DNA of 64,000 nucleotides from Pseudomonas beijingensis (GCF_030687295.1 NZ_CP117425.1:496001-560000), one strand, 5' to 3'. Positions 16,663 to 26,182 are shown, numbered from the stretch's first letter. Notes: generated from the sequence alone by a model not told the origin. A program made the numbers and translations.

Positions 16663-17742
16663 TTGCTGAAACGCTTCGCTTTGGCGGCCGCGACGTACGC
16701 GCTGGCACTGGTTTTGTTGTGGCTGGCATTTTTCAGTGGGCATTACCTGGATTCGTTGCGCGGTGCCATCATCGGCAGCGTGTTGGTCGTGCTGTGCCAG
16801 GCCGGGTTGTTCGCGCTGTTTATCACCGACCGCAACCTGCGTTTCGCCGACCCCAGCCTCACCGAAGTCCAGGTGTTGATCGGCCTGGGCTGGCAGACCT
16901 GGATGATGGCGCACCTGGACCAGGCCCGGGGCGTGTTCCTGGTGTTCTATGTGCTGATCCTGCTGTTCGGGCTGTTCCACCTGTCACGCCGGGCCTTTGT
17001 GCGCTGCGCGTCACTGGTGTTCATCAGCTTCACCGCGATTACCCTCTGGGACGGTTACTTCTTCAGGCTTCCCGATCCCACCCTGGCCGGGTTGCAGGTG
17101 GCCGTGCTGTTTCTCGTGCTGGTGTGGCTGGTGTTTTACGCCCGCTACGTCCAGACCTCACGCCAGCGCATGCGTCAGCGGCGATTTGCCTTGCAGGCGC
17201 ACCAGGACACCTTGCGCGGCATGATGCGCCAGCTCGAAGACCTGGTGGCCACTGATGAATTGACCGGGCTGTTCAATCGCCGGCACTTCCTGCGCCTGGC
17301 TTCGCGCGAACTCAACACCCTCAGGCCCGGCGTCGCCCATGGCCTGGCCTTGATCGACCTCGACCATTTCAAACGCATCAACGACCTGCACGGCCACGCC
17401 GCTGGCGACCAGGTGCTGCAGGCGTTTGCCGCAGTCGCCACGGCGTGCCTGCGCGAGGGCGATGTACTGGCCCGCTATGGCGGCGAGGAATTCGTCATGT
17501 TGTTGCCCGCTTGCGATCCCCAGCGTCTGACGGCCTGTTGCGAGCGGCTGCGGCTGGCATTCACCGAAGTCGAGTTGATCGGCCTGCAGGTCGGCGCCCT
17601 CAGCCTGTCGGCGGGCATGACGATGCTGGACATGGGCGATGACCTGGACAACGCGTTGCAGCGTGCCGACCAGGCCCTGTACCGTGCCAAGCGAGACGGC
17701 CGCAATCGTTGCGCCGCCGCCTGGGAGAACGTCGATGCCTGA
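16663..17742 (+). CDS. Membrane diguanylate cyclase (GGDEF)
   Basis: Makes the second messenger c-di-GMP from two GTP. About six membrane helices fill residues 1-165 (LALVLLWLAFF, GSVLVVLCQAGLFALFI, FLVFYVLILLFGLF, VAVLFLVLVWLVFYA), followed by a GGDEF domain: DELTGLFNRRHFL, LIDLDHFKRIND, and the catalytic signature RYGGEEFVML. The inhibitory I-site RxxD is present as REGD five residues ahead of GGEEF, so feedback inhibition is expected. The start is uncertain: the first usable codon is TTG at 16663 with no good RBS, while the frame is open back to 16639 with only an ATA at 16642 ahead of PFKRLL. The stop overlaps the next gene by 8 bp, so the two are coupled. Confidence 0.88.
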   Translation: MLKRFALAAATYALALVLLWLAFFSGHYLDSLRGAIIGSVLVVLCQAGLFALFITDRNLRFADPSLTEVQVLIGLGWQTWMMAHLDQARGVFLVFYVLILLFGLFHLSRRAFVRCASLVFISFTAITLWDGYFFRLPDPTLAGLQVAVLFLVLVWLVFYARYVQTSRQRMRQRRFALQAHQDTLRGMMRQLEDLVATDELTGLFNRRHFLRLASRELNTLRPGVAHGLALIDLDHFKRINDLHGHAAGDQVLQAFAAVATACLREGDVLARYGGEEFVMLLPACDPQRLTACCERLRLAFTEVELIGLQVGALSLSAGMTMLDMGDDLDNALQRADQALYRAKRDGRNRCAAAWENVDA

Positions 17743-18670
17743 ACTGACAGTCGCTGGCCGGCGATGGACGGTGGCGGCCGGCAGCAACCTGCTGGACGCC
17801 TTGAACGGCGCTGGCGTGGCGGTGCCCTACAGTTGCCGCGCCGGGAGCTGCCACGCCTGCCTGGTGCAATGCGTGGGGGGCGATGTGCGTGACAGCCGGC
17901 CCGACGCCTTGAGCCCGACACAGCGCGACCAGGGGTGGCGGCTGGCCTGCCAATGCCAGGTGGTCGAGGATGTGCAGATCCACACCTTCGACCCGCAACG
18001 CGATGGCCAGGGCGCCCAGGTGGCGGCTGTGGATTGGCTGGGCGGTGAGGTGCTGCGCTTGCGCGTCACCCCCGAGCGGCCGCTGCGGTATCGGGCCGGG
18101 CAGCATCTGGTGCTGTGGGCCGGAGACGTGGCCCGGCCGTATTCCCTGGCGAGCTTGCCCGAAGAAGACCGTTTTCTGGAGTTCCACCTCGATTGTCGCG
18201 AGCCCGGCCAGTTCATCGAGGCGGCCCGGCAGATGAAGGCCGGCGACCCGATCCGCCTGGGCGAACTGCGTGGCGGCGCTTTGCACTATGACCCCGACTG
18301 GCACGCCAGGCCGCTGTGGCTGCTCGCCGCCGGCACGGGTCTGGCGCCGCTGTTCGGCTTGTTGCGCGAAGCTTTGCGCCAGCATCACCAAGGCGCGATT
18401 CGCCTTATTCACGTGGCCCATGACGCGGCCGGGCATTACCTGGCCAAACCCCTGGCGGCGCTAGCGGCCAAGCATGAAAACCTCTCGGTGGAGCTGCTGA
18501 CCGCGGCCGAGGCGCCGCCCGCCTTGGCGCAACTGCGGCTTGTTTCCCGGCAAACCCAAGCCTTACTCTGCGGCCATCCCGACCGGGTCGAGGCCTTTGC
18601 CAAGCGTTTGTACCTGGCTGGCTTGCCGCGCAATCAACTGCTGGCCGACGTCTTCCTGCCCCGTGGTTGA
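17735..18670 (+). CDS. [2Fe-2S] ferredoxin-NAD(P)H reductase fusion
   Basis: A 311-residue electron-transfer protein. A plant-type [2Fe-2S] domain at the N-terminus carries cysteines in YSCRAGSCHACLVQC and ACQCQ. It is followed by an FAD-binding barrel (RPYSLASLPEE, the RxYS FAD motif) and an NAD(P)-binding domain (LLAAGTGLAPLFGLL, ending ALLCGHPDRVEAF). This is the layout of reductase components of Rieske-type oxygenases and of phenol-hydroxylase-type systems, but no oxygenase is adjacent. It starts inside the end of the diguanylate cyclase gene (8-bp overlap) and precedes an enoyl-CoA hydratase-like gene by 28 bp, so all three probably share a transcript. Partner unknown. Confidence 0.85.
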   Translation: MPELTVAGRRWTVAAGSNLLDALNGAGVAVPYSCRAGSCHACLVQCVGGDVRDSRPDALSPTQRDQGWRLACQCQVVEDVQIHTFDPQRDGQGAQVAAVDWLGGEVLRLRVTPERPLRYRAGQHLVLWAGDVARPYSLASLPEEDRFLEFHLDCREPGQFIEAARQMKAGDPIRLGELRGGALHYDPDWHARPLWLLAAGTGLAPLFGLLREALRQHHQGAIRLIHVAHDAAGHYLAKPLAALAAKHENLSVELLTAAEAPPALAQLRLVSRQTQALLCGHPDRVEAFAKRLYLAGLPRNQLLADVFLPRG

Positions 18671-18698
18671 GCGCTGATTTCCAGACGCGAGACCGATC

Positions 18699-19448
18699 AT
18701 GACCGAAACCCTGTTGCTCGACCGTGAACGCGGCGTGCTGACCGTGCGCTTGAACCGCCCGGAAAAGAAAAACGCCCTGACCCGGGCCATGTACAGTCAA
18801 TTGGCCCAAGCCCTGGCGGTGGCGGACAGCGACCCGCAGGTTCGCGCGGTGCTGCTCAGCGGTTCCAGCGATTGCTTCACCGCCGGCAACGACATCGTCG
18901 ACTTCCTCGAACAGCCACCCAACGACCTCGATAACCCGGTGTTCCAGTTCATGCTCAGCCTGCTCGATTGTCGTAAACCGGTGATCGCCGCCGTGGCTGG
19001 GCCCGCGGTGGGCATCGGCACCACGTTGCTGCTGCATTGTGACCTGGTCTACGTCAGCCGGGACGCGCGGCTGCGCATGCCGTTCGTCAACCTGGGGCTG
19101 TGCCCGGAGTTTGGCTCCAGCCTGATTCTGCCGCGGCTGCTGGGTCAGGCCAGGGCTGCGCAATTGCTGCTGTTGGGCGAGGGCTTCAGTGGCGAACAGG
19201 CGGTTGCGTGGGGCATTGCCACCGAAGCGCTGGACAGCGGTGAAGCGGCATTGGCCAAGGCGCGGGAGGTGGCGTTGCGCTTCGAATCGCTGCCGTCTGA
19301 TGCGGTGCGCATCAGCAAGCAACTGATGAAAGCGCCGGACCGGGAACTGTTGCGCAAGGTGATTGAAGAAGAGGGCAAGCTGTTCACCCAACGCCTGCGC
19401 TCGCCCGAGGCGCTAGAGGCGTTGTCGGGATTTATCAACAGGCATTGA
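18699..19448 (+). CDS. Enoyl-CoA hydratase/isomerase family protein
   Basis: A 249-residue crotonase-fold enzyme. Features seen: LNRPEKKNALTRAMY near the start, the oxyanion-hole stretch GSSDCFTAGNDIVDF, and the second oxyanion region AVAGPAVGIGTTLLLHCDLVY. The catalytic region LGLCPEFGSSLILPRLLG keeps a Glu at the isomerase-type position, so an isomerase or hydratase acting on a CoA thioester is likely; the substrate is unknown. It lies 28 bp after the reductase gene and probably belongs to the same transcript. No clear terminator follows, only the REP cluster. Confidence 0.88.
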   Translation: MTETLLLDRERGVLTVRLNRPEKKNALTRAMYSQLAQALAVADSDPQVRAVLLSGSSDCFTAGNDIVDFLEQPPNDLDNPVFQFMLSLLDCRKPVIAAVAGPAVGIGTTLLLHCDLVYVSRDARLRMPFVNLGLCPEFGSSLILPRLLGQARAAQLLLLGEGFSGEQAVAWGIATEALDSGEAALAKAREVALRFESLPSDAVRISKQLMKAPDRELLRKVIEEEGKLFTQRLRSPEALEALSGFINRH

Positions 19449-19471
19449 GTTTTGTGGTGCCTGGCCCGGCT

Positions 19472-19799
19472 CTATCGCGAGCAAGCTCGCTCCCACAGTA
19501 GATCTGTGGTGTTCATGAATAATGTGTCCAACACAAGACCCCTGTGGGAGCGGGCTTGCTCGCGAAAGCGGTGGGTCAGCTTGCATCCATTTTGAATGGG
19601 CTGACGCCTTCGCGAGCAAGCCCGCTCCCACAGGTGAGATGTGTACGCAGTCCAAAATGTGGGAGCAAAGCTTGCTCGCGAAAGCGGTGGGTCAGCTTGC
19701 ATCCATTTTGAATGGGCTGACGCCTTCGCGAGCAAGCGCGCTCCCACAGGTGAGATGGGTACGCAGTCCAAAATGTGGGAGCGAGCTTGCTCGCGATGG
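19472..19799. repeat. REP cluster with ~116-bp tandem duplication
   Basis: Six GTGGGAGC-family REPs. The unit REPIN plus CAGGTGAGATG.GTACGCAGTC repeats from about 19543, 19658 and 19774 (last copy partial), with spacer TTGCATCCATTTTGAATGGG identical in both full copies. Confidence 0.9.
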
Positions 19800-19838
19800 G
19801 GCCAGTCCAAGCGCCACATTTTTTGCAGGCAAAAACCA

Positions 19839-19870
19839 AAAAGCCCCACCATTCACATGGCAGGGCTTTT
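19839..19870 (-). terminator. Rho-independent terminator of pyruvate kinase
   Basis: Pairing AAAAGCCC..CCAT, TCAC, ATGG..GGGCTTTT, with T-runs continuing outward, 20 bp past the pyk stop on the minus strand. Confidence 0.75.
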
Positions 19871-19890
19871 GTTTTTCAGCGCTTGGTCAC

Positions 19891-21342
19891 TCAGACCATC
19901 GGGTCGCCAACGTGCAGGATCTTCATCCCGTTGGTGCCGCCGATGGTGTGGTAGCTGTCGCCCTTGGTCAGGATGACCCAGTCGCCAGTCTGCACCACGC
20001 CGCGCTTGACCAGCTCATCCACCGCCGCCTGGCTGACTTCGCCCGGTTGCAGGGCGGCCGGGTCGAACGGCACGGTGTAGACGCCACGGAACATGGACGC
20101 ACGAGCCTGGGTTTCACGGTGCGGGGAGAACGCGTAGATCGGCACCGAGGAACGGATGCGCGACATGATCAGCGGCGTGTAGCCACTTTCGGTCAGGGCG
20201 ATGATCGCCTTCACGCCCGGGAAGTGGTTGGCGGTGTACATCGTTGCCAGGGCGATGCTCTCGTCGCAGCGCTCGAAGGTCTTGCCGATGCGGTGGCTGG
20301 AGGTCTTGCTGGTCGGGTGCTTTTCAGCACCGATGCAGATACGCGCCATGGCCTGCACCGCTTCGAGCGGGTAGAGGCCGGCGGCGCTCTCGGCCGAGAG
20401 CATCACGGCGTCGGTGTAGTCGAGCACGGCGTTGGCTACGTCGGACACTTCGGCGCGGGTCGGCATCGGGTTCTGGATCATCGACTCCATCATCTGGGTC
20501 GCGACGATCACCGCTTTGTTGTGACGGCGTGCGTGCAGAATGATTTTCTTCTGGATGCCCACCAGCTCGGCGTCGCCGATTTCCACGCCGAGGTCGCCAC
20601 GGGCCACCATCACCGCGTCGGACGCCTTGATCAGGCCATCGAGGGTTTCGTCGTCGGCCACGGCTTCGGCGCGTTCGATCTTGGCCACCAGCCAGGCGGT
20701 GCCGCCGGCTTCGTCGCGCAGTTGACGGGCGTATTCCATGTCGGCGGCGTCACGGGGGAAGGACACGGCGAGGTAGTCGACTTCCATTTCCGCGGCCAGC
20801 TTGATGTCGGCCTTGTCTTTCTCGGTCAGGGCCGGAGCGGTCAGGCCACCACCGCGACGGTTGATGCCCTTGTGGTCCGACAGCGGGCCGCCGATGGTCA
20901 CGATGCAGTTCAGTTCGGTGGCGGTGGCGGTCTCGACACGCATCACCACGCGACCGTCGTCGAGCAGCAGTTCGTCGCCCACGCCGCAGTCCTTGACCAG
21001 GTCCGGGTAGTCGATGCCGACCACTTGCTGGTTGCCTTCGGTCAACGGATGGCTGGTGGAGAAGGTGAATTTGTCACCGATCTTCAGCTCGATGCGCTTG
21101 TTGGCGAATTTGGCGATGCGGATCTTCGGGCCTTGCAGGTCACCCAGCAGGGCAACGAAGCGGCCGTGCTTGGCGGCGAGGTCGCGTACCAGCTTGGCAC
21201 GAGCCTTGTGCTCTTCGGGAGTGCCGTGGGAGAAATTCAGACGGGCAACGTCCAGGCCAGCCAGAATCAGCTGTTCGAGAACTTCCGGCGAATTACTGGC
21301 CGGGCCAAGGGTAGCGACGATTTTGGTGCGACGGACGGACAT
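19891..21342 (-). CDS. pyk: Pyruvate kinase
   Basis: A 483-residue pyruvate kinase converting phosphoenolpyruvate and ADP to pyruvate and ATP at the end of glycolysis. Visible: RRTKIVATLGPAS and DVARLNFSHG (start of the A domain), LLGDLQGPKIRI (B-domain entry), the catalytic Lys region WLVAKIERAEAV, the Mg/K-binding stretch VMVARGDLGVEIG, and the C-terminal regulatory domain ending TKGDSYHTIGGTNGMKILHVG. Length and sequence resemble the PykA type. It stands alone with its own terminator. Confidence 0.96.
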   Translation of the reverse strand: MSVRRTKIVATLGPASNSPEVLEQLILAGLDVARLNFSHGTPEEHKARAKLVRDLAAKHGRFVALLGDLQGPKIRIAKFANKRIELKIGDKFTFSTSHPLTEGNQQVVGIDYPDLVKDCGVGDELLLDDGRVVMRVETATATELNCIVTIGGPLSDHKGINRRGGGLTAPALTEKDKADIKLAAEMEVDYLAVSFPRDAADMEYARQLRDEAGGTAWLVAKIERAEAVADDETLDGLIKASDAVMVARGDLGVEIGDAELVGIQKKIILHARRHNKAVIVATQMMESMIQNPMPTRAEVSDVANAVLDYTDAVMLSAESAAGLYPLEAVQAMARICIGAEKHPTSKTSSHRIGKTFERCDESIALATMYTANHFPGVKAIIALTESGYTPLIMSRIRSSVPIYAFSPHRETQARASMFRGVYTVPFDPAALQPGEVSQAAVDELVKRGVVQTGDWVILTKGDSYHTIGGTNGMKILHVGDPMV

Positions 21343-21687
21343 GCAAGACTCCTCAAGTTCAAGCGCCAGCGAAGGCTACTATGCTCTTTGGGTGTAGTCA
21401 TTGTTCATATGCACTACTTTTTCGTTTGTTTTTCGAAATGAACATTCCTGAAAATTTTTGCGCCTTGGAAGAACTGCGATGGAATGACCTGTGGGAGCAC
21501 AGCTTGCTCGCGATGGCGATCTTGAGTGCGCCATCGCGGGCAAGCCTTGCTCCCACAGGGCCTTCATTCACATCCCTGTTCCCACCGTTCATCATTCCCC
21601 TTGCCAGAGGGGCGGCGCCCGGCCCATTTTCGGGCTGAAGATTTTCTGGCCCAGGTCGATACAGAGCTCAAGACAGGAGAACCTCCC
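21343..21687. other. Intergenic region upstream of pyk and the lipoprotein gene
   Basis: About 345 bp. Near pyk it is AT-rich (TTTTTCGTTTGTTTTTCG, CCTGAAAATTTTT), a likely promoter area; then a compact REPIN (21490-21557); then ~110 bp of ordinary leader ending in an AGGAG ribosome site. No ORF is supported. Confidence 0.5.
21490..21557. repeat. Short REPIN, ACAGC/CCTTG core variants
   Basis: TGTGGGAGCACAGCTTGCTCGCGA and CATCGCGGGCAAGCCTTGCTCCCACA with an unusually short ~20-bp spacer, itself self-complementary (GGCG..CGCC). Confidence 0.9.
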
Positions 21688-22059
21688 ATGCGATTCGTGC
21701 TTTTTGTTGCCCTGGCCCTGAGCGTCACGGGCTGCACCCGTTGGTCGATGAACCACCACATGAACCTGGCCTACAAAGCCTATGACCGTGGCAATTGCGA
21801 GCAGGTCATGCTCGAACTGTCCAAGGTCGACCGCGCCAGTCGCGCCCGCCGCTACATGCAGCCGGAAGTCTCGATGCTGCGCGGCCAGTGCCTGGAACGG
21901 CAGAAGCTGTTTATCGATGCGGCGCAGACCTACCAGTTCATCATCACCCAATACCCTAACAGCGAATACGCGTTCCGCGCCCGCGCTCGGCTCGAAACTT
22001 TGCAGAGCCTGGGTCATTACCCGACCCGCAGTGCGTCGGCGATCCGCCCTTCGTCTTGA
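21688..22059 (+). CDS. Small lipoprotein with TPR-like repeats
   Basis: A 123-residue lipoprotein: signal peptide MRFVLFVALALSVTGC with the lipobox LSVTGC, so the mature protein begins with a lipidated Cys16. The remainder is helical and TPR-like: LAYKAYDRGNCEQVMLELSKVDR, then RGQCLERQKLFIDAAQTYQFIITQYPNSEYAFRARARLETL, which looks like two tetratricopeptide units as in outer-membrane assembly lipoproteins. The third mature residue is Arg, not Asp, so outer-membrane sorting is expected. RBS AGGAG about eight bases before the ATG. A weak hairpin at 22070-22095 follows. Specific role unknown. Confidence 0.85.
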   Translation: MRFVLFVALALSVTGCTRWSMNHHMNLAYKAYDRGNCEQVMLELSKVDRASRARRYMQPEVSMLRGQCLERQKLFIDAAQTYQFIITQYPNSEYAFRARARLETLQSLGHYPTRSASAIRPSS

Positions 22060-22069
22060 CCCGCTCTAC

Positions 22070-22095
22070 GGTGGCCAGGCGCAATCCTGGCCACC
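22070..22095 (+). terminator. Possible weak terminator after the lipoprotein gene
   Basis: GGTGGCCAGG, six bases, CCTGGCCACC is a perfect 10-bp stem 10 bp past the stop, but the following TCTGCCTGTC is a poor T-tract. Confidence 0.4.
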
Positions 22096-22339
22096 TCTGC
22101 CTGTCATGTTTATGAAAATCAATACATGAGACTGGTTGTCATCCCACCTTGGGCTATATTTGTACAAGTCGTAGTTAGAGCAAGATCTCTACTTTATAGA
22201 AGCACCTGAGACCGGCAGAAGTAGGCTCAAGACGGTTGATAGCGTCTGGCACCGGGATTGGGGAGAGCGGGCTCGCTTGGGTTCGTTCCGAAGTGATCGG
22301 TAGGCCCTGTACGTGGCCGCTAGAAAAGCGATACAAGAC

Positions 22340-22699
22340 ATGTACAAAGAGCGTCGGATCGAACGGCATCAGTTGCCGTATTTCCTCAAAGTGTTCAACG
22401 GAATCAACGACAGGCCTATCGGCTTTTTGGGCAATGTTTCTGACAATGGGCTGATGCTGATCAGCCCTCTGCCGTTGATGGTCGGTGCGGAATTTGACCT
22501 GCACCTGAAAATTCCCGCCGACGAAGGGCCGCAGCAAAACATCAAGCTGAAAGCCAGGTGCCTGTGGTGTCATGAAGACGTGACCCCTCAGCATTTCGAC
22601 GCCGGGTTCAGCTTGTTGTGGGCGCCACCGGACTATGGGGAGTTGGTGAGCGCGTTGCGGCAGTATTTCTGTTTTTATCCGTTGCCCGCGTCGGCTTGA
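22340..22699 (+). CDS. PilZ-domain c-di-GMP-binding protein
   Basis: A 119-residue single PilZ domain. The binding motif is complete: RxxxR in ERRIERHQLPYFLKVF and NxSxxG in GNVSDNGLML, so c-di-GMP binding is expected. The C-terminal half (LKARCLWCHEDVTPQHFDAGFSLL) fits the barrel. I start at the ATG MYKERRIERHQ because PilZ proteins of this type begin there; a GTG at 22313 (VAARKAIQD) would extend it, and neither has a strong RBS. Possible role: adapter for motility, exopolysaccharide or adhesion output. It stands alone. Confidence 0.87.
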   Translation: MYKERRIERHQLPYFLKVFNGINDRPIGFLGNVSDNGLMLISPLPLMVGAEFDLHLKIPADEGPQQNIKLKARCLWCHEDVTPQHFDAGFSLLWAPPDYGELVSALRQYFCFYPLPASA

Positions 22700-22719
22700 G
22701 CATGGCGGGGCACTGACTT

Positions 22720-22810
22720 TGTGGGAGCGAGCTTGCTCGCGATGGCGGCGGTAGATTCAGCATTGCTGCAAGCTGACCCACCGCTATCGCGAGCAAGCTC
22801 GCTCCCACAG
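22720..22810. repeat. REPIN, GTGGGAGC family
   Basis: Canonical inverted REP pair whose spacer contains GCGGCGGTAGATTCAGCAT and its partial complement, between the convergent PilZ and DUF6124 genes. Confidence 0.9.
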
Positions 22811-22849
22811 GGTTGTCATTTATCCCATTTCTTACAGATCATTCGGCCT

Positions 22850-23206
22850 TCAGCGCTGAACCCTCGTTTCGTTATCCAGCATCTTCTCCAGCAACAACAC
22901 CCCCATCTCGCCCATCTGGTGAATCGCCAGGGCCAGGTTGCGTGGGGCGCCTTCGAGGTCTTCCGATAAATCCAGGATCAGCGTGCTCACCGAGCAGAAG
23001 GTTTCGTAAGTGTGCGCGAGCATGCCTTCGGGGTCGGCGTCGGGGGCGACGATGAAGTAGTCCGGTTGTTTGTATGGTTTTTTATCGGGTTGGCCGTGGT
23101 TGGGCTTGAGGTAGTAGTCGAGGGCTCTTTGAGCAGCTTCGTCGAGCTTTTCGGGGTCGAGGGTTTCTGGGGCTGTGTGCGGAGGATTTGGTGTTTGCTT
23201 GAACAT
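22850..23206 (-). CDS. DUF6124 family protein
   Basis: A 118-residue protein of the Pseudomonas family DUF6124: Pro-rich start MFKQTPNPP, then DPEKLDEAAQRALDYYL, a short linker with the family's IVAPDADPEGML, and a final helical half (FCSVSTLILDLSEDLEGAPRNLALAIHQMGEMGVLLLEKML). No signal peptide or membrane segment. Function unknown for the whole family, although members are often multiple per genome and lie alone. The leader upstream holds a long imperfect inverted repeat (23274-23410). Confidence 0.8.
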   Translation of the reverse strand: MFKQTPNPPHTAPETLDPEKLDEAAQRALDYYLKPNHGQPDKKPYKQPDYFIVAPDADPEGMLAHTYETFCSVSTLILDLSEDLEGAPRNLALAIHQMGEMGVLLLEKMLDNETRVQR

Positions 23207-23273
23207 AGTCGTTTTTCCGTGATTGGAGCAGCCACTCTGTTCGCGACTAAACGAGGGGTGGCGGCTGGACGCA

Positions 23274-23410
23274 GGTTAGTCGACCGGTGGAAAAACGAAG
23301 CCCGGCGCGCCCGAGGGCGCCCTGCGCACAGCCACCATCAAGTGCGGGGATAGGGGAACCCGACTGAAGGACGCGTGTGCACATCGTTTTTACCACCGGG
23401 CGACTAAACC
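23274..23410. repeat. Imperfect inverted repeat in the DUF6124 leader
   Basis: Left arm 23274-23298 (GGTTAGTCGACCGGTGG plus AAAAACGA) is matched by the complement of 23384-23410 (GGTTTAGTCGCCCGGTGG plus TAAAAACGA): two single-base gaps and one mismatch over 27 positions, with an 85-bp loop. Confidence 0.75.
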
Positions 23411-23602
23411 CGATCGCTGGATATCAGCGACGCGAATCAAGTTACGGGGCGACGTCAAAGCGCACAAGCCGGCGGATTCTGGCGGATCTGTAGTCCGTTG
23501 CGCAAGGCGCTGTAGTCAGCCGGAGTTTTGCCGGCTCGCTGTAGGTCCTAGACGGTCCCGCATGACCGGGGTGTCGCTCCAGTGCGAAGCGCTCCCCAAA
23601 AG

Positions 23603-23645
23603 GGGCTGCTGCGCAGCCCAGCGGGAGCAAGCTCCCTCGCCACGG
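23603..23645. repeat. Single GTGGCGAGGG-family REP
   Basis: GGGGCTGCTGCGCAGCCCAGCGGGAGCAAG followed by CTCCCTCGCCACGG, an unpaired REP before the DUF58 3' end. Confidence 0.85.
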
Positions 23646-23673
23646 GTTCATCGCTTTTATTAAGTGATCAGCT

Positions 23674-25005
23674 CTAGGCCGTCCCGGCCTTTTTCCAGGC
23701 CAGGTATTGGGTCACCAGGTCCGCGCCCAACTCACTGGGGCGTGAATCCAGGGCCGGGACGCCGTGGGCCGCCAGCTGCTTGTGCAGCTCGGCCCGGGCA
23801 TTCAAATAGTCCACCGTCCCGCAATAGGCCAAGGCCTGCGGCAGGGTTTGCACCGGTGCCTGGCGCAACCGATCAAGGGCTTCTTCCCGCAGGCTGGCCA
23901 CCAGCACCCGATGTTGTTGCCCCAGCCGTTTCACGGCCGCGAGCAGGTCCGCGTCGTCCTCATCCCGCAGGTTGGTCACCAGCACCACCAGGGCCCGGCG
24001 CTTTTGCCGGGCCAATAGCTCGGTGACGGCCGCCTGGTAGTCGGCGGGGCGTTGGCTGCTGTCGAGGTCGTACACGGTGTTGAGCAGCACGTTGAGCTGG
24101 CCGGTGCCTTTGACTGGGGCGAGGTAGCGCGACTGTTCGCTGGCGAAGGTGCTCAGGCCCACGGCATCGCCCTGGCGCAGGGCGGTGTAGCTGAGCAGCA
24201 GGCACGCGTTGAGGGCGTGGTCGAAATGCGCCAGCTCGCCGTCCTGGCTGCGCATGCGCCGGCCGCAGTCGAGCATGAAAATGATCTGCTGGTCGCGCTC
24301 GTCTTCGTATTCCCGGGCAATCGGCGTGCGATGGCGGGCCGTGGCCTTCCAGTCGATCTGGCGCAGACTGTCGCCCTCGCGAAATTCGCGCAGTTGATGG
24401 AATTCCTGTCCCTGGCCGCGGCGTTGACGCTGGCGAATGCCGAGCTGGCTGAGCCAATTGTCTACCGCCAGCAGTTGACCGTCGTAGAGCCGGGCGAAAT
24501 CCGGGTAGACGCGGGTGTGGTCGACGGCGTCCAGCAGGCGCTTGTCGGTCCACAGGCCCAGTGGGCTTGGCAGGTTGGTTTCGCACAGGGTGAAAGTGAA
24601 GTGACCGCGCTTGAGCGGGCGCAGGCGGTAGCCGACCTGGCTGCGCTGGCCGGGTTGCAGCTCGACCGACAGCGGCAGGTTTTCGAAGTCCAGGCCATCG
24701 GGTACATGATCGAAAAGCTGCACGTGCAACGGTTGTGCAACGTCATGGCTGATGTCCAACCGCACGTCGCTCCAGCGGCCCAGGGCCAGGCTCCCGGGCA
24801 TCTGCCGTTGCACCCGGGGCGAGGGCAGGCGCCTGACGCGCACCGCGTCGAGCAGTGCCAGGGCCAGCAAGGCCAGCAGTAACCCCCAGTTGATCGACAG
24901 CAGCGTCGATGGCACCGCGATACCCAATGCCCGCAGTGCACCGAGCACGATACTCACGGCCAGCAACAGGGCGAGCCAGGTCAGCAGCAGGCGGGAGGGT
25001 TTCAT
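23674..25005 (-). CDS. DUF58 (vWA-like) membrane protein
   Basis: A 443-residue DUF58 protein. Two N-terminal membrane helices (LLLTWLALLLAVSIVLGAL and LLSINWGLLLALLALALL) are followed by a beta-rich region and then the DUF58 core FREGDSLRQIDWKATARHRTPIAREYEDERDQQIIFMLDCGRRM, whose DCGRRM resembles the metal-site DxSxS region of von Willebrand A domains. It is the last gene of the RDD-SpoIIM-DUF4129-DUF4350-MoxR-DUF58 operon; DUF58 and MoxR are standard partners, thought to act in protein maturation or envelope stress. The ATG at 25005 begins the first membrane helix. A REPIN separates it from moxR. Confidence 0.88.
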   Translation of the reverse strand: MKPSRLLLTWLALLLAVSIVLGALRALGIAVPSTLLSINWGLLLALLALALLDAVRVRRLPSPRVQRQMPGSLALGRWSDVRLDISHDVAQPLHVQLFDHVPDGLDFENLPLSVELQPGQRSQVGYRLRPLKRGHFTFTLCETNLPSPLGLWTDKRLLDAVDHTRVYPDFARLYDGQLLAVDNWLSQLGIRQRQRRGQGQEFHQLREFREGDSLRQIDWKATARHRTPIAREYEDERDQQIIFMLDCGRRMRSQDGELAHFDHALNACLLLSYTALRQGDAVGLSTFASEQSRYLAPVKGTGQLNVLLNTVYDLDSSQRPADYQAAVTELLARQKRRALVVLVTNLRDEDDADLLAAVKRLGQQHRVLVASLREEALDRLRQAPVQTLPQALAYCGTVDYLNARAELHKQLAAHGVPALDSRPSELGADLVTQYLAWKKAGTA

Positions 25006-25060
25006 CGGTGCATGCCCTTTGGAAGAAATGCAGAGCGAGCTTTTGTGCAGAGGGGACTCA

Positions 25061-25147
25061 TGTGGGAGCAAAGCTTGCTCGCGAAACAGGCACCTCGATT
25101 TCTGCGAGACCGCGTCGCTTCCATCGCGGGCAAGCCTTGCTCCCACA
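25061..25147. repeat. REPIN, AAAGC variant, inside the operon
   Basis: Paired REPs between moxR and DUF58, nearly identical over their whole length to 2600-2687, in the same orientation. In the transcript this would be a long hairpin between the two genes. Confidence 0.9.
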
Positions 25148-25174
25148 TAAATTCCCTTATCATGCTGGTGTTAT

Positions 25175-26182
<1,008 letters not shown>

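Larger units (their letters stand above)
23207..23673. other. Structured leader region of the DUF6124 gene
   Basis: About 465 bp without a gene. It has the 27-bp inverted repeat described separately, repeats of GCGACTAAAC at 23243 and 23400, a small hairpin TCGCTG GATAT CAGCGA near 23413, and a solitary second-family REP at its end. No ORF has an RBS or domain support. Confidence 0.5.
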
